DNA of 21,382 nucleotides, taken from contig JBOGGN010000279.1 of the NCBI GenBank assembly GCA_050744165.1, positions 1 through 21,382 of the forward strand. Direction: 5' to 3'. The stretch comes from JBOGGN01 sp050744165 (GTDB taxonomy: Bacteria; Actinomycetota; Acidimicrobiia; Acidimicrobiales; Palsa-688). The position numbers were made by a program, and so were the translations under genes. Below are positions 14,392 to 20,955 of the stretch, in pieces (positions within the stretch are counted from its first letter, which is position 1; the number at the start of each line of letters is the position of its first letter). A model generated the notes under the pieces. That model saw nothing but the letters and a program-made list of their open reading frames with translations. It searched no databases and had not been told where the DNA came from.

Positions 14392-15105
14392 ATGAGACTC
14401 GCACCAACGGAAAGCCCGATGACCGGCTTCTCCGGGTTACACGGCAGCACCCTGCCCTCCGATCCGAGAAGACAGACCGGGCAGCCTGCCGTCGCCATGG
14501 TCCTTGACAGCCTCGCAGCCGTCGCCATCCTGACCGGCGGCGTCTACGCTCTGTTCAACAAAGTAGTTATTGAGCCCGACGGCGCTGCCCTCAACGCCAG
14601 TCACATCGGTTCTCAACTGCTGACGTTCCTGGGCCTGCCCGCCGGCCTTCTCATCGTCGCCATAGCCTCCGGGTGGGCGGTGCGGGGACGCAGCGCACAC
14701 TTCGTCGCCATCTGTGCTGCTGCCCTGTCCCTGGTGTTGGCGGTGGGGGCCATCGTTCACGCCGAGCGTCAACTCCACCCGACGCTGGCAGGCGAGCACG
14801 CGGCATTGGCAGCGTTCGTCCCACCCGCGGGCGCTCTGGCCGTCGAAGACAACATCGATGTGACGGCCACACCGACCATCGAACGCTTCTGGAACGTCCC
14901 CGGATCGCTCAGGGATGCGTGCGCCGAAATGCAGGCTCACCTTCAATCATGGGCCGACCCCGGCACCGAACATTCGATACCTCAGCCAAGCGGAGAATGC
15001 AGCTTCAGCGCTCGAAAGAACCGCTACCGGGCGGAGCTGGACGGGTTCTCTGGCATCTCGGATCATCCCGTTAGCGTTTCCCTGACTCTCACCCAGACCA
15101 ACTGA
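14392..15105 (+). CDS. Predicted 3-TM membrane protein, unknown
   Basis: A predicted 237-residue protein not assigned to a family. TM segments are likely at 33-55 (AVAMVLDSLAAVAILTGGVY), 72-95 (LLTFLGLPAGLLIVAIASGW) and 103-123 (HFVAICAAALSLVLAVGAIV). A soluble C-terminal domain of about 115 residues follows, with two Cys (DACAEMQAHLQSW; PSGECSFSARKNRYRAELDGF) that could form a disulfide outside the cell. The start is uncertain: the ATG at 14392 has no clear Shine-Dalgarno, and the ATG at 14419 is an alternative. The methyltransferase-like gene follows 54 nt later on the same strand, so cotranscription is possible. Codon use matches its neighbours. Confidence 0.7.
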   Translation: MRLAPTESPMTGFSGLHGSTLPSDPRRQTGQPAVAMVLDSLAAVAILTGGVYALFNKVVIEPDGAALNASHIGSQLLTFLGLPAGLLIVAIASGWAVRGRSAHFVAICAAALSLVLAVGAIVHAERQLHPTLAGEHAALAAFVPPAGALAVEDNIDVTATPTIERFWNVPGSLRDACAEMQAHLQSWADPGTEHSIPQPSGECSFSARKNRYRAELDGFSGISDHPVSVSLTLTQTN

Positions 15106-15159
15106 GAAAAGCGAGCGAATCTGCACCGGAGGCCGGTCGGCGCCGAGATCAAGGCGGGT

Positions 15160-15912
15160 GTGGTATGCGGCGAGCCCGGTAAAGTCTGGCCGATCCTGGC
15201 GAAGCGGGCATCCATAACCTCCTCTGGCGCGTCAGGGCCCGTCACGCCTTGGAGTGGCGCGCCCGGTCCGGCGCGGGCATCCGGGCGGCGGGTCGCCGTC
15301 GGTGTGGTTGCGACCGTGATTTTCGGCGTCCTCGCGGTGGTAGCGGCCGCGCATATCGATCGAGGCAGTCCGGCCCTGGTGGCGGTCGTCGGACGGTCGG
15401 CCTACGCCGTGCTGTTGGGTCTACAAGCTCTGGCCTTCGCCACCCAGCCGCCATCGTGCGCCCGGGACGGGCGGGCGTGGGTGTGGGGGGCAACACTGTT
15501 CGCCACCTTCGGCATGGTGTTGGCCCCGCTGTTGCCGCCCGGCCACACTCTCTGGGTCGCCGGGGCCGTGGCCGCATCGGTGCAAGCGTCGCTGGCAGTC
15601 GTCGGCATGGCGATCGCCCTGGCTGCCATGGCGAGCCTGCCCAGGGCGTTTTCGCTGACGCCCCAGGTTCGTCGATTGGCCACGAGCGGCATGTACCGCC
15701 TATCCCGCCATCCGCTCTACCTCGGCGAGGGCCTCAACATCATCGGGATCATGGTCGCCACCGGCTCGCTGACCGTCGTCGTCGTGACGGCAGCAGTGCT
15801 CGCCGCCGAAGTGGTCCGGGCCGGGTTGGAGGAACGTCTGCTCCGCCGAAACTTCCCGCACTACGACGAGGTTTTCGGTTCGGTGGCCCACCTGCTGCCA
15901 GGGATCTGGTAG
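15160..15912 (+). CDS. ICMT/PEMT-like membrane methyltransferase (Ste14 family)
   Basis: A 250-residue integral membrane protein of the isoprenylcysteine carboxyl methyltransferase / phospholipid methyltransferase superfamily, which transfers methyl from SAM to lipid-like substrates. The C-terminal signature is clear: TSGMYRLSRHPLYLGEGLNIIGI (175-197, with the RHPxY motif), a hydrophobic helix (203-218), then EERLLRRNFPHYDEVFGSV (224-242). Upstream are TM segments near 44-64, 78-95, 108-126 and 132-156. The first 40 residues are polar and poorly conserved, so the GTG at 15160 may not be the true start. The bacterial substrate is unknown. A Ste24-type protease gene lies about 1.1 kb downstream, with a response regulator on the other strand between them. 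Confidence 0.85.
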   Translation: MVCGEPGKVWPILAKRASITSSGASGPVTPWSGAPGPARASGRRVAVGVVATVIFGVLAVVAAAHIDRGSPALVAVVGRSAYAVLLGLQALAFATQPPSCARDGRAWVWGATLFATFGMVLAPLLPPGHTLWVAGAVAASVQASLAVVGMAIALAAMASLPRAFSLTPQVRRLATSGMYRLSRHPLYLGEGLNIIGIMVATGSLTVVVVTAAVLAAEVVRAGLEERLLRRNFPHYDEVFGSVAHLLPGIW

Positions 15913-15992
15913 CGGTTCTTCCGGTTCCGTGGCGACGCCGGCGAGCACAGAGAGGACCGGTTGGCCTTCAATGTGCCACCGCCGGATCTGGG

Positions 15993-16691
15993 CTACGGCT
16001 CGAAGCGATAGCCGACCCCGCGAACCGTCTTGATAAACCGGGGCTGGTCGGGATTCTCTTCGAGGCGCAGCCGCAGGCGGCGGGCGTGCTCGGTCACGGT
16101 GCCAGGGTCGTGCGGCTGGGTCGAGGGAGGCCACACTGCGGCCAGGAGCTGCTCGCGGCTGAAGGCCCGGCCGGGTGACGACGCCAGGTAGACCAGCAGG
16201 TCGAACTCCCGGGCGGGCACCTCCACGGCGGCGCCGGCGACCCGCACCTGGCGGTTCTCCGGGTCGATCTGCAGTCCGTCGAACTCAAGCACGAGCGGCC
16301 GCCGGTGCGGGGCGCGCCGGAGGACGGCCTCGATACGGGCCAGCAGTTCGGCAGTGGAAAACGGTTTGACGACGTAGTCGTCAGCACCCGCTTTCAGCCC
16401 GAGCACCCGGTCGGGCTCGTCGGCTTTCGCGGTCAGCATGATCACCGGGATGTCGCTCGTCCGGCGGATCTGGGCCAGCAGTTCCAGGCCGTCCTGACCG
16501 GGCATCATGACGTCCAAGAGCAGTATGTCGACGCTGAGGCGGCCCAGGGCCGTCAGGGCCGAGGGGCCGTCGGGCGCCTCGGCCACGTCGTAGCCCTCGA
16601 TAGAGAGCAGGCGCCGGAGCAGCCGCCGGGTCGGTTCGTCGTCGTCGACCACGAGGATGCAGGCGTCGCCATCTCGATCCTCGCTGGCCAT
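15993..16691 (-). CDS. OmpR/PhoB-type response regulator, orphan
   Basis: A 232-residue two-component regulator. The receiver domain (10-122) has the acidic pocket VVDDDE (14-19), phospho-acceptor D60 in LLLDVMMPGQDG, T87 in VIMLTAKAD, and K109 in YVVKPF. The C-terminal winged helix (about 130-231) includes VEVPAREFDLLVYLASSPGR, FSREQLLAAVW, and the closing signature RFIKTVRGVGYRFEP, all typical of OmpR/PhoB. No histidine kinase is encoded in the window, so it is an orphan here. It diverges from the small peptide operon at 16929, and its target could be that shared 237-bp intergenic region. A 7-bp inverted repeat (TGAGGCC...GGCCTCA, 16691-16719) abuts its start codon. Confidence 0.95.
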   Translation of the reverse strand: MASEDRDGDACILVVDDDEPTRRLLRRLLSIEGYDVAEAPDGPSALTALGRLSVDILLLDVMMPGQDGLELLAQIRRTSDIPVIMLTAKADEPDRVLGLKAGADDYVVKPFSTAELLARIEAVLRRAPHRRPLVLEFDGLQIDPENRQVRVAGAAVEVPAREFDLLVYLASSPGRAFSREQLLAAVWPPSTQPHDPGTVTEHARRLRLRLEENPDQPRFIKTVRGVGYRFEP

Positions 16692-16928
16692 GAGGCCTGA
16701 GGGTACCGCCTTGGCCTCAAGGGGACGGGACGCCCCGAATGTCCCAAATTTCGGTCCGAATTGCGCCGATCTGCCACCCAGCGAAAACCCAACAAAAAAT
16801 CAACGCCGGCGCTAAAGGCATCGCTAAATCGCACCGAACCTTCTTTCAACACCGGCAAAACACAACAGCCGGCCAACGCTTCTCCAATCGGAGAGGCGTC
16901 ACCCAATCAAATGGAGGGTCATTCCAAA
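16692..16928. promoter_or_regulatory. AT-richer divergent control region with repeats
   Basis: This region is visibly lower in G+C than its surroundings. It holds the inverted repeats TGAGGCC/GGCCTCA (16691-16719) and GGGAC/GTCCC (16727-16745). It also has a direct repeat CGCTAAA at 16810-16816 and 16822-16828, 12 bp apart, and three copies of CAAC-N(1-2)-CCGGC near 16801, 16847 and 16863. OmpR-type regulators bind tandem direct repeats, so CGCTAAA is a candidate site. No promoter of consensus quality was found on either strand. Confidence 0.5.
16876..16899 (+). promoter_or_regulatory. Leader hairpin just before the peptide ribosome site
   Basis: ACGCTTCTCC (16876-16885), loop AATC, GGAGAGGCGT (16890-16899): a 10-bp stem with one G-U pair on the plus strand. 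It ends 13 nt before the GGAGGG ribosome site (16913-16918). The CTTCTCC in its left arm could instead pair with that site, giving two alternative folds. Translational control is inference. Confidence 0.5.
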
Positions 16929-17024
16929 ATGCGTAAGCTCATTCCTGTCCTCGGTCCGATCCTGGCCGCCCTGCTGTCGGCAATTCCGGTCGTGGGCCCA
17001 ATCCTGGCTGCCGTCGTCGCCTGA
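16929..17024 (+). CDS. 31-residue hydrophobic peptide with internal duplication
   Basis: The peptide starts MRKL and then has two near-identical units, IPVLGPILAALLSA and IPVVGPILAAVVA, ending at the stop codon. Residues 2-3 are positive, and the remaining 28 residues are hydrophobic with Gly-Pro kinks, so it should insert into a membrane. The ATG at 16929 has GGAGGG 10 nt upstream; the in-frame ATG at 16911 has no site. Between the two 30-nt cores (16941-16970, 16983-17012) four codons differ synonymously and one conservatively (Leu/Val), which suggests selection on the protein. It is followed 36 nt later by a Ste24-like protease. A secreted or membrane-active peptide, a type I toxin-like peptide or a leader peptide are all possible. 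I recognise no family. Confidence 0.65.
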   Translation: MRKLIPVLGPILAALLSAIPVVGPILAAVVA

Positions 17025-17060
17025 GCCGGATATAACGGCCGACTTCCAAACGGGTCCAGC

Positions 17061-18206
17061 ATGCCGACCATGATTTCCGACACGGTCACACCAACCGAGC
17101 CGGCTTCCGCTGCCCAACGGGAGGATGGCATCGGCGCCACCATTGCGGCCAGTGCCGCCGTCGTGGCCTGCACCCTGACCCACCTGCCGGATCACCTGCT
17201 CTCCCTCACCGGTGTGCAGGGCTGGGTGCCTGGGCTCGTCGTAGTGATGGCGTTGGTGAACGGCGCCCGGGGGGTAGCCCGGGCACCGTTCACCTACGCC
17301 CGCCGAGAGATGTCGAAAGCTCGATGGGCTGCCCAAACGGTGTCGACCCTGGTGGCGGCAGTTGGGATTGGCGTGGTCCTGACTATTCCCTTGTACGCCC
17401 TGCTGCGGGCCTCTTCCTGGTGGTGGCTGTGGGCGTGGGCCCTCTTCGCCGCCGTCACCGTCGCCGGCCAGTTCCTGATGCCGCTGATCATGGGGCGGCG
17501 ACTCGGCCCACTGGAGCCGGCGCCGGCGGAGCTCGCCCTGTTGGTGCAAACGATCGAATCGCAGGTCAGCGTGGCATCGGCCGAATCCCGCGGTAGCACC
17601 CGCCGGGGGAACAGTGCCGGTGCCGGTGTCTATGTGGCCACCGACTCCCCTCGCCCAGCCTCCCGAAGGTCCTCGCAGTGCAACGCCTATGTCTTGGGGC
17701 TGGGCCGCACCCGCCGGGTGGTGTTGGAACCCGGCATGGCCGCCTGGCCTCCGACCTTGATCGCCCAAGCCGTCGCCCATGAGCTGGGCCACTGGCGCCT
17801 ACACCACACCGCCCGGCGGCTCCCGTTGGCGGTAGCGGTGCAATTGGCGACATTCGCCCTGGCGGCGGCTGTGTTGTCGTTCCACCCTCTCCTGTCGTGG
17901 GCCGGGATTGCCTCGGCCGGTGACCCTCGTTCCTACCCCCTGCTGCTGGCGCTGACCGCCGCCTTTGTTTTTCCCGCCCGGTTGATCCTGGCCGCCTACG
18001 ACCGTGGCCAGGAGCGAGCCGCGGATCGTTTTGCCCTCCATGTGCTCGGAGACCCCGATGCCTATGCCGCCATGCTCGACCTGCTGGGCCGAAATGGCGA
18101 CGCGTTTCGCGAGCTTCCGTGGTGGCGGCAGTTGACGGCCACCCACCCCGCAATCGACCAAAGAATTCAGGATTGCCAAATGCAAAAGGAGCCTCTTCAT
18201 GTCTAA
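17061..18206 (+). CDS. M48 membrane metalloprotease, Ste24 / CaaX-protease type
   Basis: A 381-residue integral membrane zinc protease. HELGH at 240-244 supplies two His ligands and the catalytic Glu. ERAADRFAL (318-326) supplies the Glu ligand and conserved Asp, and THPAIDQRI (361-369) is the usual M48 closing motif. SRRSSQCNAYVLGLGRTRRV (201-220) before the catalytic motif, and RAPFTYARREMSKARWAAQT (74-93) in the N-terminal membrane part, follow the Ste24 pattern rather than HtpX. TM segments are near 55-70, 93-113, 118-142, 253-273 and 290-312. The ATG at 17061 lacks a strong ribosome site; the ATG at 17070 is an alternative. It ends by overlapping the next gene's ATG by 8 nt. Probable substrates are membrane peptides or proteins; the duplicated peptide upstream is the nearest candidate. 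Confidence 0.93.
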   Translation: MPTMISDTVTPTEPASAAQREDGIGATIAASAAVVACTLTHLPDHLLSLTGVQGWVPGLVVVMALVNGARGVARAPFTYARREMSKARWAAQTVSTLVAAVGIGVVLTIPLYALLRASSWWWLWAWALFAAVTVAGQFLMPLIMGRRLGPLEPAPAELALLVQTIESQVSVASAESRGSTRRGNSAGAGVYVATDSPRPASRRSSQCNAYVLGLGRTRRVVLEPGMAAWPPTLIAQAVAHELGHWRLHHTARRLPLAVAVQLATFALAAAVLSFHPLLSWAGIASAGDPRSYPLLLALTAAFVFPARLILAAYDRGQERAADRFALHVLGDPDAYAAMLDLLGRNGDAFRELPWWRQLTATHPAIDQRIQDCQMQKEPLHV

Positions 18207-19176
18207 ATCCGTGGTCCGCAAAATGGGCGTGATGGTCGCCGCGGGCGTCGGCGTCATCGTTGTCGCCGTCGTCATCGCGACGAGCCAAATGGGTTCGACC
18301 GCTTCACCGGCGGCGGGCCAGCCGGCGGCGGCCCGGTCGGCTGCAGCCGGTTCCTCGAGCGGCAACAGTTCCGCCACCTCGTCGGCCCAACTGGGCGCCG
18401 CCGCGGGCAGTACGAGCGCGGGCGGGGCGGCCGCCGTGAGCGCCAGCGGTACCTCGGCAGCCACCGGCCAGAGCTCTCATAGTTCGGCGCCGGGCGGCAC
18501 GGGCGCGGCGACGCCGCCTCCGACGGCCGCGCGCACGACCACCCCACCGACGACTGGCAAGTCGACAACGACGGCGCCCCCCGCCGCGGGACCGGCGGCT
18601 GCGGCACTCGGCACGTACCGTTACCACCAGGTGGGCACCCTCGCTGGGACCCCGTCCGAAGGCACCCTCATGGTGACTGCGGGCTCAGGCGCGGGCACTC
18701 AGGTATGGACCCGGAACGTGGGTGGGGCGCTTCCACCGGCGTCCACCAACATGTTGTTCAACGCCAGTGGTGCCTTCCTGCTCACCCCGTCCGACCCGGT
18801 GACTGGGACTGCCTCCTGCACCTTCGCCCGACCCGTTCCCTGGCCCCCATACCCGACGACGCCCGGCCAGAGCGCTTCCGTCCAGGCCGCGTGCACCGCC
18901 CCGATCACCACCTACCAGGTCAGTAGCCAGGTCCAAGGCACAACCCAGGTGTCCCTCGGCGGCACCTCGGTGACGGCCGCCGTCGTCGTCAACACCTTTG
19001 TCATCAAGGGCAACTACAACGGCGGCGCCATCAACGTGACCTTGACCGAGACCGACGAGTACGCCCCCAACCTCGCCGTGCCCGTGGTGACCACGACCCG
19101 CATGTCCGGCACCGCCCTCGGGTTGTCGGTCACCACTCAGCGCACCGACACTCTGGAGTCAGCGAACCCCTCGTAA
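18199..19176 (+). CDS. Membrane-anchored Ala/Ser/Thr-rich exported protein, unknown
   Basis: A 325-residue protein with a basic N-terminus (MSKSVVRK) and one TM or uncleaved signal at about 9-28 (MGVMVAAGVGVIVVAVVIA). A low-complexity Ala/Ser/Gly then Thr/Pro stretch (30-135) looks like a cell-wall-spanning or glycosylated stalk. A folded C-terminal domain of about 185 residues begins TYRYHQVGTLAGTPSEGTLMV; it is beta-rich, with two Cys (TASCTFARP; VQAACTAP) likely in a disulfide. No family is recognised. Its ATG overlaps the protease stop (ATGTCTAA) and has AAAAGGAG upstream, so the two are translationally coupled and likely cooperate at the envelope. A strong hairpin 34 nt after the stop probably ends the operon. 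Confidence 0.85.
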   Translation: MSKSVVRKMGVMVAAGVGVIVVAVVIATSQMGSTASPAAGQPAAARSAAAGSSSGNSSATSSAQLGAAAGSTSAGGAAAVSASGTSAATGQSSHSSAPGGTGAATPPPTAARTTTPPTTGKSTTTAPPAAGPAAAALGTYRYHQVGTLAGTPSEGTLMVTAGSGAGTQVWTRNVGGALPPASTNMLFNASGAFLLTPSDPVTGTASCTFARPVPWPPYPTTPGQSASVQAACTAPITTYQVSSQVQGTTQVSLGGTSVTAAVVVNTFVIKGNYNGGAINVTLTETDEYAPNLAVPVVTTTRMSGTALGLSVTTQRTDTLESANPS

Positions 19177-19209
19177 TCCCTCCCGTTGCGGCCTCGCCCG
19201 TCGAGGGCC

Positions 19210-19248
19210 TAGTCCGAACTTCCCTCCGACCGGGGGAAGTTTGGACTA
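19210..19248. terminator. Strong hairpin between convergent operons
   Basis: TAGTCCGAACTTCCC (19210-19224), 9-nt loop, GGGAAGTTTGGACTA (19234-19248): 15-bp arms with a single G-U pair in plus-strand RNA. It follows the anchored-protein gene by 33 nt. The U tract is short (GTTTCG), so it may work only partly as a Rho-independent terminator, or protect the 3' end. Confidence 0.65.
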
Positions 19249-19261
19249 GTTTCGCGTTGGT

Positions 19262-19428
19262 CTGCGGTCGGGCCGACGGCGATACGAGTCTGGGCGACAT
19301 TGGTACGAGACCGGGTGACTGCGGAACCAGACTGGGTGACATCTGTTGCTCCTGGCGCCAGTTGTGACGGAAATCCGCAGCCAACGGTGCCCGGAGCAAA
19401 AAATGACACCAAGACTGAGTCCCATCTG
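19262..19428 (-). repeat. 21-bp tandem repeats (minus-strand SPxLVP pattern)
   Basis: Three adjacent 21-bp units lie at 19283-19303, 19304-19324 and 19325-19345, sharing (A/T)ACGAG(T/A)C(T/C)GGG(C/T)GAC. A weaker unit precedes them at 19262-19282 and a detached one lies at 19408-19428. Read on the minus strand they code MSPSLVPQSPGLVPMSPRLV, with several differences synonymous. No credible start or full gene covers them. They may be a relic of a repeat-bearing gene or a dispersed intergenic repeat. The rest of 19177-19453 shows nothing else apart from the hairpin. Confidence 0.6.
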
Positions 19429-19453
19429 CCCGCGCGGTAACCCGCCGCCGCTG

Positions 19454-20110
19454 CTAGGGACCCTTCGACGGCCCGGTTGGCAGCGTGAAGCCGAGGTCGA
19501 GGCGGCGGCCGCACAGAGCTGCCACCTCGGGGTCGTGGGTCGCCAGGACGACCGCTGCGCCCCGGTCGGCAGCCGCCAGGATCTTTTCCAGCACCAGCGC
19601 CCGGGCGGCGGCGTCGAGTTCCGCGGTCGGCTCGTCGGCGATCAAGATGCGGGGCCGGAGGGCGAGCGCCCGAGCGATGGCGACCCGCTGCTGCTGGCCG
19701 CCGGAAAGCTCGTCGGCGAGTTGGTCGTCGTGGCCGAGGAGGCCGACGTCCTCCAGCCAGAACGCAGCCTCCCGCTGCGCCTCGCCTCTCGCCCAGCCGG
19801 CGGTCCGCAGCGCGATCTCGATGTTTTCGGCCGCCGTCAGCAGCGACACCAGCCCGTAGCCCTGCAAGATCAGCGCCAGGCCCTTGTCGGGACCGGGAAA
19901 GCTGACCAGGCGCTCGCCGTCGAGCAGCACCTCGCCCTCCGAGGGCGTTAGCAGCCCGGCAAGCAAGGCCAGCAGGCTCGACTTTCCCGACCCCGAAGGA
20001 CCGGTGACGGCAACACGGTCGCCCGATTCGATGCCGAGGTCGATCCCGGCCAGGACACGGTTGCCGGCGACGGTGAAGCCGACACCCCGGGCCTCGAGGA
20101 GGGTCGTCAC
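19454..20110 (-). CDS. ABC transporter ATPase 2 (MacB/LolD-like)
   Basis: A 218-residue ATPase. Walker A GPSGSGKSS is at 37-45, Q-loop ILQGYG 81-86, signature LSGGQQQR 135-142, Walker B RILIADEPTAELD 154-166, and H-loop LATHDP 189-194. Length and the ENIEIALRTAG stretch resemble LolD/MacB/FtsE-type ATPases that pair with FtsX-fold permeases. The GTG at 20110 overlaps the stop of ATPase 1 (GTGA), so the two are coupled. The reading frame is open upstream to 20926, but that sequence is the other gene read out of frame and has no ABC motifs. The substrate is unknown; membrane lipids, lipoproteins or peptides would be usual. Confidence 0.94.
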   Translation of the reverse strand: MTTLLEARGVGFTVAGNRVLAGIDLGIESGDRVAVTGPSGSGKSSLLALLAGLLTPSEGEVLLDGERLVSFPGPDKGLALILQGYGLVSLLTAAENIEIALRTAGWARGEAQREAAFWLEDVGLLGHDDQLADELSGGQQQRVAIARALALRPRILIADEPTAELDAAARALVLEKILAAADRGAAVVLATHDPEVAALCGRRLDLGFTLPTGPSKGP

Positions 20111-20955
20111 CGCTGCTCGGGATCCACCAACGACAGGAGGACGCCTTTGGGCACCCGGGTTGCTTCGGCCAGAGACCCCGGCGGCAGAACCTCCTGCAAC
20201 TCGTCGGGGAGCTGGATCGTGCCGTCCCGTCCGACCACGACATAGTCGCGTCCGGCTCGGCCCTCGCTGCCCACCCGGCCGTCGCGGATGGTGATGGTGC
20301 GCCCCAGCGCAGCGCCGACCAAGGGGTCGTGGGTCACCGCTACCACCGTGGTCCCGTGCTCCTGGTTGGCGGCTCGCAGCAGCCCCAGCACGGCGTCCGC
20401 AGATGCCCGGTCGAGCTGGCTCGTGGGCTCGTCGGCGAGGAGCAGGCGAGGTTCGTTGGCGAGGGCGATGGCGACGGCCAGGCGCTGTTGCTCGCCGCCC
20501 GACAGCCGCCCCGCGACCCGGTTGCGCAGGGGGCCGATGCCGACCGCGTCGAGCAGGTTCAGTGCTCGAACCCTCTTTTGGGTCGCCCGCAGGCGGGAGG
20601 GCCGTTGTGGGAACAGCACGTTGCCGAGGGCTGTCTCGTGAGGGAAGAGGTTGCGGGCCGGGTTCTGGAGGACGATGCCGATCTGGCGGCGCCGGAGATA
20701 GGTTGCCTCTTGGGCGGACAACGAGCCGAGCCTTTGGTCGAAGATGTCGACGGTGCCCGCCGTCGGACGGATCAGGCCCGCCAGGATCCACAGCAGTGTC
20801 GACTTGCCCGAACCGGACGGGCCGAGCAGGGCCAGCATCCCCCCGTCTTCGACGCTGAGGTCGACGCCCCGCAGCGCCGTGACCTCCTCGCGGATGGCGC
20901 CGTACACGTGGACCAGGCCCTCGCAACGCACCGCGGCGGCGCGGCCCGGGCTCAC
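20107..20955 (-). CDS. ABC transporter ATPase 1 with AbrB-like C-terminal tail
   Basis: A 282-residue ATPase. Walker A GPSGSGKST is at 45-53, Q-loop IVLQNPARNLFP 94-105, signature LSGGEQQR 151-158, Walker B RLLLADEPTSQLD 170-182, and H-loop AVTHDP 206-211. Beyond the usual end is a tail (about 237-277) with YVVVGRDGTIQLPDELQEVL and a following GVLLSLV. This resembles a SpoVT/AbrB-like swapped-hairpin domain (G-x-IQLP-x-E), seen on some actinobacterial ABC ATPases. The GTG at 20955 overlaps the permease stop by 4 nt. With ATPase 2 it suggests a heterodimeric motor for one permease. The AbrB assignment is by motif only. Confidence 0.93.
   Translation of the reverse strand: MSPGRAAAVRCEGLVHVYGAIREEVTALRGVDLSVEDGGMLALLGPSGSGKSTLLWILAGLIRPTAGTVDIFDQRLGSLSAQEATYLRRRQIGIVLQNPARNLFPHETALGNVLFPQRPSRLRATQKRVRALNLLDAVGIGPLRNRVAGRLSGGEQQRLAVAIALANEPRLLLADEPTSQLDRASADAVLGLLRAANQEHGTTVVAVTHDPLVGAALGRTITIRDGRVGSEGRAGRDYVVVGRDGTIQLPDELQEVLPPGSLAEATRVPKGVLLSLVDPEQR

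Noticed and set aside
16761..17024. 87-residue form of the small peptide
   Set aside because: The upstream part is polar, AT-richer and has no ribosome site, while GGAGGG precedes the ATG at 16929. The control hairpin also lies inside that stretch.
16929..17024. Peptide as a prenylated CaaX substrate of the Ste24/Ste14-like pair
   Set aside because: It contains no cysteine, so classical prenylation and CaaX processing are impossible for this peptide.
19454..20926. Single 490-residue ABC fusion on the minus strand
   Set aside because: The N-terminal half is ATPase 1 read out of frame (Arg/Pro-rich, no motifs). The true start is the GTG at 20110 overlapping the upstream stop.
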